Source of the DNA: an uncultured Oscillospiraceae bacterium
GTDB lineage: Bacteria > Bacillota > Clostridia > Oscillospirales > Oscillospiraceae
Direction of reading: 5' to 3'
DNA length: 38,847 nt
Assembly (NCBI GenBank): GCA_947584295.1
Contig: CANPWM010000015.1
Coordinates: 1-38,847 of the forward strand
Shown: one piece after another, positions 15,125 through 22,970 of the stretch
How positions within the stretch are numbered: position 1 is the first letter of the stretch
How the letters are laid out: each line of letters begins with the position of its first letter
Made by a program: the position numbers and the translations under genes
Notes under the pieces: generated by a model
Told to the model about the DNA's origin: nothing
The model's database searches: none
What the model saw: the letters and a program-made list of their open reading frames with translations, nothing else

Positions 15125-16093
15125 TTAGTCGGCGATAGCGGTGTAACCCTCGGGAATGGTGATGCCCAGGGCCTCGCAGTTGGCGGCGTTATACATCTTG
15201 TCCAGGGTGGTGTCAAAGGCGATGGCGGACTCGGAGACCTTGGTCTTGCCGTTGAGGATATCGGCGGCCATGCGCCCGGTGATCTGGCCCAGCTCATAGT
15301 AGCTGATGGACAGGGTGGCGACGCCGCAGCCCTTGCAGATACTCTCCTCGCCGGCCACAACGGGCACCTTGGCGGGAAGGACGACGTTGGCGATGGTCTC
15401 GGTGTTGTCGGCGGCGGTGTTGTCCGTGGGGATGTACAGCACGTCGGAGGCGTCACAGGCGGTCTGGGTCACGGAGGGCAGATCGTTCACGTCGGTGAAG
15501 GCGTAAGCGGTGCAGGTGTAGCCCATGGTCTCCAGGTAGCCCTTGATAGTCTCCACCTGGTAGACGGAGTTGGCCTCGGCGGAGCAGTAAAGGAGGCCGA
15601 CGTTCTTGGCCTCGGGGAACAGCTCCTGGATCACGGCCGCCTGCTGGTCCAGGGGGGCCAGGTCGGAGGTACCGGAGATGTTGCCGCCCAGGACCTTGTC
15701 CTCGGTGGTGTCCAGGTTCAGCGCCACGCCGTAGTTGGTGATGGCGGTGCCAAGAATGGGGATAGTGTCGGTGGCCGCGGCGGCGGCGGTGAGGGAGGCG
15801 GTGGCGTTGGCCAGGATCAGATCCACCTTCTCAGAGATGAAGCCGTCCACGATGGTGGTGCAGTTGGCAGGCTCGCCGCCGGCGTTCTGTTCGTCAAACT
15901 TCACCTTGTCGCCAAATTCCTCGGTGAGCGCGTCCTTGAAGCCCTGGGTGGCCAGGTCAAGGGCCGGATGGGGGGCCAGCTGGCAGATGCCCACGTTGAA
16001 GGTCTTGTCCTTGTCGGACTCGCCGCAGGCGGCCAGCGCCAGGATCAGGCTGAGCGCCAGTACGACGGTCAGCAGCCGGGAAAGCTTTTTCAT
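15125..16093 (-). CDS. ABC transporter substrate-binding lipoprotein (ABC_sub_bind/TrpX-like family)
   Basis: 322 aa. Lipoprotein signal with lipobox LAAC (Cys23) and charged MKKLSR start. The mature part begins FNVGICQLAPHPALDLATQGFKD, typical of the ABC_sub_bind (DUF534) family; further on are the NATASLTAAAAATDTIPI and YCSAEANSVYQV stretches. Characterised relatives in Firmicutes include tryptophan importers (TrpXYZ), often under T-box control. Here the leader is only about 60 nt and no T-box is present, so I do not assign tryptophan. It is the first gene of the importer operon and has its own promoter at 16161-16189. Confidence 0.9.
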   Translation of the reverse strand: MKKLSRLLTVVLALSLILALAACGESDKDKTFNVGICQLAPHPALDLATQGFKDALTEEFGDKVKFDEQNAGGEPANCTTIVDGFISEKVDLILANATASLTAAAAATDTIPILGTAITNYGVALNLDTTEDKVLGGNISGTSDLAPLDQQAAVIQELFPEAKNVGLLYCSAEANSVYQVETIKGYLETMGYTCTAYAFTDVNDLPSVTQTACDASDVLYIPTDNTAADNTETIANVVLPAKVPVVAGEESICKGCGVATLSISYYELGQITGRMAADILNGKTKVSESAIAFDTTLDKMYNAANCEALGITIPEGYTAIAD

Positions 16094-16160
16094 AAATTAT
16101 ACTTCCTTCCGAAATTTATTTCTTTACCGTTTTGTGCAGTTAAAGTAACCGACTTTAAAA

Positions 16161-16189
16161 ATATTAACTTATTTTTGCCGCACTGTCAA
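16161..16189 (-). promoter_or_regulatory. Promoter of the ABC importer operon
   Basis: -35 TTGACA (16189-16184), 17-bp spacer, -10 TAATAT (16166-16161). The leader of roughly 60 nt is too short for a T-box riboswitch. Confidence 0.72.
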
Positions 16190-16254
16190 GCGAAATAATG
16201 ACGTTTTTACCCATCATTTCCCGGCCGGGAATTGTGCAGGGAGACATTTCCGCG

Positions 16255-17090
16255 GCAGCCGCGGGGCGGCGGATCGGCGAAATACGCAACGAATTTTCAA
16301 TAATGATTTCGCTTTCCCCCCAACGCACAATTCCCCCCGTACGGGCCGGACGCGTCGTCGCGGAACCGGCCCAATGGGGCCCCAAAATGCGGTCCGCCCA
16401 TCGAATTACTGAACATCTATCAATCAGCCTTGTAGGGGCCGCCTCTCTTGGCGGCCCGCCGTCTTACGCAACATTTCCCCCATATCTTTTATCTCCCCAC
16501 AACGCACCAACCTCCCGTACGGGCCGGACACCCGGCCGGCCCGTCGAACGAATTCCCGGTGCATTACGTTGTATGCACCCGTAGGGGCCGCCGTCCCCGG
16601 CGGCCCGTCCCGATCATTCCCCGGGCGGTCAATCAACGGTGGACGGGTCGCCCGGGAGGGCGACCCCTACGAAAGCGTAAGAATGAGCCGTTACGAAATT
16701 CGATGGTTCCACGGGCCGCCAAGAGAGGCGGCCCCTACAACCACTGACGAAACAGCTCAAATAATCGCCGTACGGGCCGCCGCCCACGGCGGCCCACAAT
16801 GGGAATACGCGGCGGAGCCGCAACCTTTTTGGCGGGCGGAATCGAAATTCGATAGGCGGGCCGCATTGGGGGCCCCATCGGGCCGTTGCCCGATGGGGGA
16901 AGGAGGAGCGAACCGTGCGCCTGAGCGTTCCCGCCGCGCGAGGACGCGAGGTGAAGCCGGTTCCGCGACGACGCGTCCGGCCCGTACGGATAAATTGTTC
17001 GTTGGGGGAAAATAAAAAGATATGGGAAAGATGTTGCGCATGACGTGGGCCGCCGTGGGCGGCGGCCCGTACGGCCATTAACGAAAATTT
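16255..17090. repeat. Palindromic (REP-like) repeat array D
   Basis: It fills the gap between the ABC importer promoter and the tRNA-Gly(GCC) terminator. Units include a reversed composite core with an internal deletion of roughly 70 bp (about 16336-16385), GTAG-GGGCCGCC hairpins near 16432 and 16581, a GGGTCGCCC hairpin (about 16646-16671), a GTAC-GGGCCGCCG unit near 16770, the GCGGCGGAGCCGC linker near 16810, a full core at 16873-16989 and a terminal GGGCCGCCG hairpin at about 17047-17070. No credible gene was seen. Confidence 0.87.
16873..16989 (+). repeat. Composite repeat core, copy 3
   Basis: Same layout as the cores at 61, 7586 and 38495. Its only private difference is GGG for GGA in the shared frame. 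AGGAGG precedes a GTG codon by 8 nt. Confidence 0.85.
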
Positions 17091-17134
17091 TACGGAATGA
17101 ATTACAATACCCGTATGTTCGGAAGGAGGGGGTT

Positions 17135-17163
17135 GGAGGGGGAACCCTGATGGTTCCCCCTCC
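17135..17163. other. Perfect 12-bp hairpin of unknown role
   Basis: GGAGGGGGAACC and GGTTCCCCCTCC enclose a 5-nt loop. There is no clear T run on either strand. It lies between array D and the tRNA terminator. Confidence 0.6.
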
Positions 17164-17178
17164 GATTTGATCCTGCTC

Positions 17179-17224
17179 CACATAAAGAAATCCCTGTCCT
17201 GACGGACAGGGATTTCTTTATGTG
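17179..17224 (-). terminator. tRNA-Gly(GCC) terminator
   Basis: A perfect 21-bp stem with 4-nt loop overlaps the tRNA CCA end (17223-17225 on the plus strand reads TGG). The pairing extends 6 more positions (one wobble) into the acceptor strand. Confidence 0.85.
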
Positions 17225-17298
17225 GAGCGGCCTACGAGGCTCGAACTCGCTACCTCCACCTTGGCAAGGTGGCGCTCTACCAGATGAGCTAAGGCCGC
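17223..17298 (-). tRNA. tRNA-Gly, anticodon GCC
   Basis: Minus strand: acceptor GCGGCCT pairs with AGGCCGC. D arm is TAGCTCATCTGGTAGAGC. The anticodon arm CCACC-TTGCCAA-GGTGG reads GCC, decoding GGC and GGT. The T arm contains GTTCGAGCC. Discriminator T and an encoded CCA follow. Mature length is 76 nt with CCA. Confidence 0.97.
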
Positions 17299-17312
17299 GC
17301 GGAACGGTGTTT

Positions 17313-17341
17313 ATTATAGCCGCTCCGTTTTGGTTTGTCAA
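17313..17341 (-). promoter_or_regulatory. tRNA-Gly(GCC) promoter
   Basis: Perfect consensus: TTGACA (17341-17336), 17-bp spacer, TATAAT (17318-17313), 14 nt before the mature 5' end. It separates the tRNA from the upstream lipoprotein operon. Confidence 0.9.
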
Positions 17342-17361
17342 GAGTTTATCCAAAAATATTT

Positions 17362-18552
17362 TTACCAGCCTGCCGGGGGCGACAGGGGGCCGGGGTTATC
17401 CGCCGGAGGGTCAAACTCCGGGCCGTAGAGGGAGGGGCCGGAACACCAGGGGTAGAGGGTGGCGTCCCACCAGTAACCGGCGGAGTACTGCTGGTCGTCG
17501 TTTTTCAGCGGCGCGGCCTCCGGGTCGAAGGCGGTCATATCCACATGGTAGAGCTGGCCGTTGTCCAGCCGCACCAGGTTCCAGGCGTGGTCGCGGTTAT
17601 AAAAGCGCCCGCGTATGACGCGGCACTCGATGCCCAGCAGGTCGCACAGCAGCTTAAGGCCCATGGCGTAGCCCTCCCCGGCGGCCTTGCCCTGATCCAA
17701 GGCCCCGTAGGCGGTCATGGCGCTGTACCGGCGGGCCTGGGCGTCGGAGGTGTCCACGCTGCCGTCATATTCCACGTTCTGGCTGAAAAACTCCGCCAGG
17801 GCCATCAGGCGCTCCTGGTTGGTACCGGCGGGGATCCCGGCGGCGATCTGGGCGGCCCGGGCGGTCAGGGCGGCCCTGCGCTGCTCCACGGTGGGGTCGT
17901 CGTAGGGGTAAGTAAAGACGATCTCCAGGATCCGCTCCGGCCCTGTCTCCGGGTAGGCGGTCACGGTATAGGTGGGAATGTAAAGGATATCGCCGGGACT
18001 GCCGTAGTAGGCGTTCTCCACGGCGGCTTCCACGGCGTCCTCCCCCATATCCTCCCCGGTGAGCTTCACGGTGACGCTCTCGGCCCGGCGGGCCATGGCC
18101 TCCCGCATCAGCTCCTCCAGGGGCTCTTCCCCGGCGCAGACGGGGATCCCGGCGGCCTCCTCCGGGGTGTGGCGGTAGATCACGGAGACGCTGACCTCAT
18201 AGAAGGACACCAGGCGGTTGACGCTGTAATTGATGAAGTACACGCAGTAGGCGCCCAGGGCGGTATCGTTGGAGGCGGCAAGGCACGCCTCCGCCAGATC
18301 GCCCTCCAGGTTGCCGGGGTAGCTGCCCACCCGTATGACGCCCCGGGACGCGCCGGCGTCTACCAGCTCCTCCACCGCGCGGCAGATCTCCTCGTAATCC
18401 TTGGCCTCGAAGGCCAGCTCCACGTCCCCCGTGCCGCCGCCCTGCACGCCCACGTGTTCCCGGGAGGAGGCGTATTCCCCGCCCAGCAGGGAACCGCAGC
18501 CCGGCAGGGCCAGCAGGAGGGAGAGAAGCAGCAGTATGGCGGTAAATTTACG
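17362..18552 (-). CDS. Transglutaminase-fold lipoprotein lacking the catalytic cysteine
   Basis: About 396 aa. I favour the ATG at 18552, which has GGTGAT just upstream; GTG at 18564 and ATG at 18561 are alternatives. All overlap the parC-like stop. Lipobox LPGC follows a hydrophobic signal, so the protein is anchored outside the cell. The C-terminal region has the transglutaminase-like core: a helix (GKAAGEGYAMGLKLLCDLLG), then DHAWNLVRLDNG with the His, then YHVDMTAFDP with the Asp. In active members the helix reads roughly GKAVCxGYA; here the nucleophile position is Gly, so catalysis is not expected. It may be a binding domain. It is the last gene of the topoisomerase operon; no link to DNA topology is evident. 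Confidence 0.8.
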   Translation of the reverse strand, partial: RKFTAILLLLSLLLALPGCGSLLGGEYASSREHVGVQGGGTGDVELAFEAKDYEEICRAVEELVDAGASRGVIRVGSYPGNLEGDLAEACLAASNDTALGAYCVYFINYSVNRLVSFYEVSVSVIYRHTPEEAAGIPVCAGEEPLEELMREAMARRAESVTVKLTGEDMGEDAVEAAVENAYYGSPGDILYIPTYTVTAYPETGPERILEIVFTYPYDDPTVEQRRAALTARAAQIAAGIPAGTNQERLMALAEFFSQNVEYDGSVDTSDAQARRYSAMTAYGALDQGKAAGEGYAMGLKLLCDLLGIECRVIRGRFYNRDHAWNLVRLDNGQLYHVDMTAFDPEAAPLKNDDQQYSAGYWWDATLYPWCSGPSLYGPEFDPPADNPGPLSPPAGW

Positions 18553-20803
18553 CATTTTCATCACCCGTAAGCAGGGAAAGCTGTTGTTCCTCCCGATCCT
18601 CGTCCTTCAGCACGGCCCCGGCGGCAGGGACGGTGCGAACCCGGTAGCGGGAGACGTTTTTGACGGAGGTCTCGGAGAGCCTTCTGATCTCCCGGACCGT
18701 CCTGTTCTTTTTCAGGGCCACCACAGCCACGCCCTGGGTATTGCGGGTGGGCTTGGGGGCCAGAAGCGCCGTGGAGAAGACCACACACCTGTCGTCGGAG
18801 GTGTAGACCGCCGCCTCGAAATCCTCATAGACGGGCAGGAAGCCCACCAGAGGGCTTTTGTCGGAGTACGCGCCGGTCAGCTTTTTGCGGTTGGTCTTCG
18901 TCTCAAAGCCGGAAAGCTCCACCCTGGCTGCCTTGCCGTTTTCAAACATCAGGAGTATGGAGGCGGAGTAGTCGCCGGGGTCGCACACATAGAGGGCGTT
19001 CTCCCCGTCGTCCATCTTCAATTGCGTGGGCAGATATACGCCCAGGGCGGAAGCCTTGGTGTCGGGGATATCGGAAAGACGCGTCTTGTAGCACTGGCAA
19101 CGGTCGGTAAAGACCAGAAGCTCCGAGGAGTTGTTGGCCTCAAAGGCGCACTGGAGGCTGTCGCCCTCCTTGTATTTCTGCTCCCCGGACATACGCAGGG
19201 ACTGGGGGGTGATCTTCTTGAGATACCCGCCGCGGGTGAAGAACACGGTAACGGGGTAGTCGTCCGCCTCCGGCTCCTCCTCCGCCTCCACGATCTCGTG
19301 GGGGTAGACGATCTGGGTCTTGCGGGGTTCGGCGTATTTTTTGATCACCGCCTCCAGCTCGCGGCGAATGATGGTCTTGATGCGGCGCTTGTTTTGCAGG
19401 ATATCCTCCAGGTCGGCGATCTCCGCCTCCAGCTTCTCGATGTCCTCCAGGCGCTTTAAGATGTACTCCTTGTTGATGTTGCGCAGCTTGATCTCCGCCA
19501 CGAACTCCGCCTGGATCTCGTCGATGCCGAAGCCGATCATCAGGTTGGGGACGACCTCCCGCTCCTCCTCCGTCTCCCGAATGATCCTGATGGCCTTGTC
19601 GATGTCCAGGAGGATCTTCCCCAGGCCGCGCAGCAGATGGAGGCGGTCTTTTTTCTTTGTGAGATCGGCGAACACCCGGCGGCGCACCGATTCCACGCGC
19701 CAGGCCGTCCACTCGGACAAAATCTCCCGCACGCCCATGACCCTGGGGATACCGGCGATGAGGATATTGAAGTTGCAGGCGAAGGCGTCCTGCAGGGGCG
19801 TTGTCTTGAAAAGCTTGGCCATCAGCTTCTCGGGATCCACCCCGCGCTTTAAGTCCACGGTGAGCTTAAGGCCGGAGAGATCCGTCTCGTCCCGCATATC
19901 GGAGATCTCCCGGAGCTTGCCGGTCTTGACCAGATCCTCCACCTTGTCCATGATGGCCTCGGCGGTGGTGGTGTAGGGGATCTCGAAGATCTCGATCAGG
20001 TTCTCCTTCTTGTCGTACCGCCAGCGGGCGCGCAGCTTAATGCTCCCCTTGCCCGTCTCGTAGACCTCCCTCAGCGCCTGCGGCTCATAGATCACCTCGC
20101 CGCCGGTGGTGAAGTCCGGGGCGCGGAGGGTGAGGTATATGTCACAGTCCGGGTCGGAGAGGTACTCGATCTCCGTCCGGCAGACCTCCTCCAGATTGAA
20201 GGAGCAGATGTTGGAGGCCATGCCCACGGCGATGCCGGTGTTGGCAGACACCAGCACATTGGGGAAGGAGGTGGGCAGCAGGGTGGGCTCCTTCATGGTG
20301 GCGTCGTAGTTGTCCACAAAGTCCACGGTGTCGGAGTCGATGTCCCGGAAAAGCTCGGCGCAGATGGGCGAAAGCTTGGCCTCGGTGTAGCGGGAGGCGG
20401 CGTAGCTCAGGTCCCGGGAGTAGACCTTTCCGAAGTTGCCCTTGGAGTCCACAAAGGGGGTCAGCAGCGCCTCGTAGCCCCTGGACAGGCGGACCATCGT
20501 CTCATAGATGGCGGCGTCTCCGTGGGGATTCAAGCGCATGGTCTGGCCCACGATGTTGGCCGATTTCGTCCGCCCGCCGGTCAGGAGGCCCATCTTATAC
20601 ATGGTGTAGAGGAGCTTCCTGTGGGCCGGCTTGAAGCCGTCGATCTCCGGGATAGCCCGGGAGACGATGACCGACATGGCGTAGGGCATATAGTTCACCT
20701 CAAGCGTGTCGGTGATCTCCTGATCCAGCACCGCGGCGTGCAGGCCCATCACGTTGGGGTTGTTCTTTTTGACGTTTTCATCAGGCGATTTTTTCTTAGG
20801 CAT
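18548..20803 (-). CDS. Type II topoisomerase A subunit, ParC-like (non-canonical)
   Basis: 751 aa. The breakage-reunion domain is intact: the MPYAMSVIVSRAIPEIDGFKPAHRKLLYTM start, the helix with NPHGDAAIYETMVRL, and the active-site Tyr139 in AASRYTEAKLSP, which forms the covalent DNA link. A long coiled coil (about 410-480) is followed by a C-terminal beta-pinwheel region (about 500-725). No GyrA box (QRRGGKG-like) is visible, so this is probably a decatenase or relaxase, not a supercoiling gyrase. Its B subunit is encoded 2.2 kb upstream in the same operon, with sdaAB, sdaAA and a transposase gene between them. The start codon overlaps the RAYT stop, and its likely ribosome site (AAAGGA) lies inside the RAYT gene. 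Confidence 0.9.
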   Translation of the reverse strand: MPKKKSPDENVKKNNPNVMGLHAAVLDQEITDTLEVNYMPYAMSVIVSRAIPEIDGFKPAHRKLLYTMYKMGLLTGGRTKSANIVGQTMRLNPHGDAAIYETMVRLSRGYEALLTPFVDSKGNFGKVYSRDLSYAASRYTEAKLSPICAELFRDIDSDTVDFVDNYDATMKEPTLLPTSFPNVLVSANTGIAVGMASNICSFNLEEVCRTEIEYLSDPDCDIYLTLRAPDFTTGGEVIYEPQALREVYETGKGSIKLRARWRYDKKENLIEIFEIPYTTTAEAIMDKVEDLVKTGKLREISDMRDETDLSGLKLTVDLKRGVDPEKLMAKLFKTTPLQDAFACNFNILIAGIPRVMGVREILSEWTAWRVESVRRRVFADLTKKKDRLHLLRGLGKILLDIDKAIRIIRETEEEREVVPNLMIGFGIDEIQAEFVAEIKLRNINKEYILKRLEDIEKLEAEIADLEDILQNKRRIKTIIRRELEAVIKKYAEPRKTQIVYPHEIVEAEEEPEADDYPVTVFFTRGGYLKKITPQSLRMSGEQKYKEGDSLQCAFEANNSSELLVFTDRCQCYKTRLSDIPDTKASALGVYLPTQLKMDDGENALYVCDPGDYSASILLMFENGKAARVELSGFETKTNRKKLTGAYSDKSPLVGFLPVYEDFEAAVYTSDDRCVVFSTALLAPKPTRNTQGVAVVALKKNRTVREIRRLSETSVKNVSRYRVRTVPAAGAVLKDEDREEQQLSLLTGDENA

Positions 20804-21407
20804 GGGTATCGAGTCCTTTGCAATATTTCATATAATGCTTTGAGGCGTTGCAAGTGATATAGTTCCTGGTATTATACAGATCCTCGTCATTTCGGATAAT
20901 ATGCTCATAATATCCTCGATGCCAAAGAGTAAAACCTGCTTTTTTGGCTGTCAATGTCTTGAAAGAATCTATCATCTTCACCAAATCAGCCGTACGGGCC
21001 GCCGCCCACGGCGGCCCACCAACGCCGGGTTCGGTAATTTGAATGATCATATGGACGTGATCCGGCATGATCGTATACACATCTATCCGGGCATTTTCAT
21101 ACACAAAATTTATATTTTCGATATATTTCCTCACCATCTCGCCAATCGGGGTCAAAACGACAATCGGCGGCTCAATTGACGCGTCTCCATAGCCCGGTGC
21201 GGGTGGGCCGCCGTGGGCGGCGGCCCGTACGGCGTTGTTTTGAAGATAAGCGTTTTTGAATGGCGGCACCGGGATAATATGACTTAAAATATCGGCATTT
21301 CTCTCCTGGGTGTTAATTGTAACATAATAATACCCCGGCGTACCATAGTCGTAATCCTTAAGCCTTGGTTTTTTTCTCTCATGGAACTTTCTCTCGTTCT
21401 CAGTCAT
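20796..21407 (-). CDS. RAYT (REP-associated tyrosine transposase, Y1/IS200-like)
   Basis: 203 aa from the ATG at 21407, which overlaps the sdaAA stop (ATGA) and follows GGGAGAGGA. Family features: an N-terminal LKDYDYGTPGYYYVTINTQER strand region, the HUH motif in MPDHVHMII (H117, H119) and the catalytic Tyr region WHRGYYEHIIRNDEDLYNTRNYI (Y166 or Y167). RAYTs are stand-alone domesticated-looking relatives of TnpA that nick REP hairpins. Two segments, about residues 58-70 (NAVRAAAHGGPPA) and 128-141 (GVGGPPWAAARTAD), are translations of identical inverted copies of one of the window's own REP-like hairpins. Both fall in loops, and the frame is kept. No IS-like terminal repeats flank the gene. 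Confidence 0.88.
   Translation of the reverse strand: MTENERKFHERKKPRLKDYDYGTPGYYYVTINTQERNADILSHIIPVPPFKNAYLQNNAVRAAAHGGPPAPGYGDASIEPPIVVLTPIGEMVRKYIENINFVYENARIDVYTIMPDHVHMIIQITEPGVGGPPWAAARTADLVKMIDSFKTLTAKKAGFTLWHRGYYEHIIRNDEDLYNTRNYITCNASKHYMKYCKGLDTHA
20989..21020 (-). repeat. REP-like hairpin unit inside the RAYT gene (distal copy)
   Basis: 32-bp unit with a 9-bp stem GGGCCGCCG/CGGCGGCCC, loop of 4 and GTAC at the foot. It is an exact inverted copy of 21202-21233 and matches units in arrays B, D and E. Confidence 0.9.
21202..21233 (+). repeat. REP-like hairpin unit inside the RAYT gene (proximal copy)
   Basis: Exact reverse complement of 20989-21020 over all 32 bp, about 180 bp away. 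It is read in frame by the RAYT gene as RAAAHGGPP and neighbouring residues. Confidence 0.9.
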
Positions 21408-22268
21408 TCCTCTCCCCATTTTCTCCCCGTCTCTGTGGCCGCGAGGCCGCCTTGGGCGGTCTCGCGCAGGGCGGCGGGCATCATGTCCCCGATCTCCCCC
21501 ATGGCCTCGATCACCTCGTCGGCGGGGATACGGGACTCGATGCCTGCCAGGGCCATTTCGGCGGCGGTGAGGGCGTTGACGGCGCCGATGACGTTGCGCT
21601 TGATGCAGGGGACCTCCACAAGTCCCCCCACCGGGTCGCAGACAAGGCCCAGCAGGGACTTCAGCGCCAGGGCGGCGGCGTTGGCCATCTGCCGGCCCGT
21701 GCCGTCCCGCAGGTGGACGATGGCGGCGGCGGCCATGGCGGAGGCGGAGCCGATCTCCGCCTGACAACCGGACTGGGCGCCGGAGATGCTGGCCTTCCCG
21801 GCGATGATCCGACCGAACCCGGCGGCCACATAGAGGGCCTCCACGAGCTTTTCATCGGGCAGGCCCAGCGTCTCCCCGCAGGGCAGCAGCACGGCGGGCA
21901 AAACGCCGCAGGCCCCCGCCGTGGGGGCGGCTACGATGCGCTTCATGCAGGCGTTGCACTCGCCCATTTTCAGCGCGGCGGCGATCATGCGCCCCACAAG
22001 CGGGCCGGAGACGGATCGCCCGGAGGCCAGATAGTCCTCCATCTTCCCCCCCGTCCCCGCCGGACAGGCCGCTGAGGGAGCGGTGGCGGCGGTCATAGGC
22101 CGCGTCGGCGCTTTTCATAACGGCCAGCATCTGGGCCATTTTGGCCAAGGAGTCCTCCCGGGACATGCTCTGCTCGGCGCAGTCGGTGACCAGCACCGTC
22201 TCCCAGAGGGGCAGGCCCAGGGCCTCCGAAAGCTCCAGCAGCTGAGATACAGACGCGTAATCGCTCAT
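21404..22268 (-). pseudogene. sdaAA: L-serine dehydratase alpha subunit, frameshifted at a G7 tract
   Basis: The first part (ATG 22268, MSDYASVSQLLELSEALGLPLWETV to LSGLSGGDGG) and the rest (KMEDYLASGRSVSGPL to the stop at 21404) are in different frames. The break is at seven G on the coding strand (plus-strand C run 22046-22052). With six G the reading joins exactly as the family expects and gives a 287-aa protein, normal length. Iron-sulfur ligands are present downstream (APTAGACG, GCQAEIG, VEVPCIKRN). The intact enzyme with SdaAB deaminates L-serine to pyruvate. The start overlaps the sdaAB stop (ATGA). The lesion could be an inactivating mutation, a phase-variable tract, a site of transcriptional slippage or an assembly error. 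The rest of the gene is not decayed. Confidence 0.85.
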
Positions 22269-22936
22269 TTTGACTCCTCCCCCGGATTGAGGCGCGTCAC
22301 CTTGCTGACGCCCTCGATGGCGGATATGGCCATTTTCACCCTGTACGGGATCCGCTGGTCGCACTCGATGACCATAATGGCCGTGCCGCCCCGCTGGTCC
22401 CTCTCCACCCGGAGCTTGGACATATTGATGCCCTGGGCGGCCACCACGCCGGTGACGCGGCTGACGTGGCCGGGCCTGTCCTCGCATCGGACGATAAGCG
22501 TAGGCACCTCGCCGGAAAAGGCGGTGGGCAGGCCGTCCAGGGAGAACACCAAGATCCGCCCGCCGCCGGGGGAGGAGGCCCCCACCTCCACCCGCTCGCC
22601 CCGGTCGTTCTCCACGGTCAAAAGGGCGGAGTTGGGGTGGGCGTCCCGCAGGGCGGCGGTGCCGAATCCATAGGCCAGCCCCCGCTCCCGGGCGATCTCA
22701 AAGCTGCGGGGGATACGCTCGTCGTCGGGCATGAAGCCCATAAGGCCCGCCACCAGCGCCCTGGGGGTGCCGTGGCCCGCGCCGGTGGAGGCGAAGGAAC
22801 CGGCCAGCAATATCTTCGCCCGCACCGGCTCGCCGCCTACCAGGCGGCGGGTGATCTGCCCCATACGCACCGCCCCCGCGGTGTGGGAGCTGGACGGCCC
22901 CACCATTACGGGGCCCAGAATATCAAATATGGACAT
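22265..22936 (-). CDS. sdaAB: L-serine dehydratase beta subunit
   Basis: 223 aa from the ATG at 22936 (GGAGG upstream), the usual size; the ORF extends to 23062 but that part overlaps the parE-like gene and lacks homologous character. The N-terminus has the conserved IFDILGPVMVGPSSSHTAGAVR motif, then LAGSFASTGAGHGT and GFMPDDERIP. The C-terminal third (from about residue 145) is an ACT domain (VPTLIVRCEDRPGHVSRVTGVVAAQGINMSKL), a likely serine-sensing module. It pairs with SdaAA. Its start is 34 bp after the parE-like stop codon. Confidence 0.93.
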   Translation of the reverse strand: MSIFDILGPVMVGPSSSHTAGAVRMGQITRRLVGGEPVRAKILLAGSFASTGAGHGTPRALVAGLMGFMPDDERIPRSFEIARERGLAYGFGTAALRDAHPNSALLTVENDRGERVEVGASSPGGGRILVFSLDGLPTAFSGEVPTLIVRCEDRPGHVSRVTGVVAAQGINMSKLRVERDQRGGTAIMVIECDQRIPYRVKMAISAIEGVSKVTRLNPGEESK

Positions 22937-22970
22937 GGACGCCTCCCCCTCCCTAACGTCGCTTATACGA

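Noticed and set aside
16094-16189. T-box or other riboswitch before the TrpX-like operon
   Set aside because: The leader after the promoter is only about 60 nt and lacks T-box motifs or a terminator.
16629-17183. Open frames across the repeat arrays (also near 172-528, 7734-8365, 38338-38826)
   Set aside because: They translate the hairpin repeats in several frames (recurring GPPWAAART-like peptides) and lack consistent starts. Only the core frame is reported, as a finding, not as a gene.
21408-21767. Longer RAYT reading from 21767
   Set aside because: The extra N-terminus is an out-of-frame translation of sdaAA. The ATG at 21407 with a ribosome site fits the family start.
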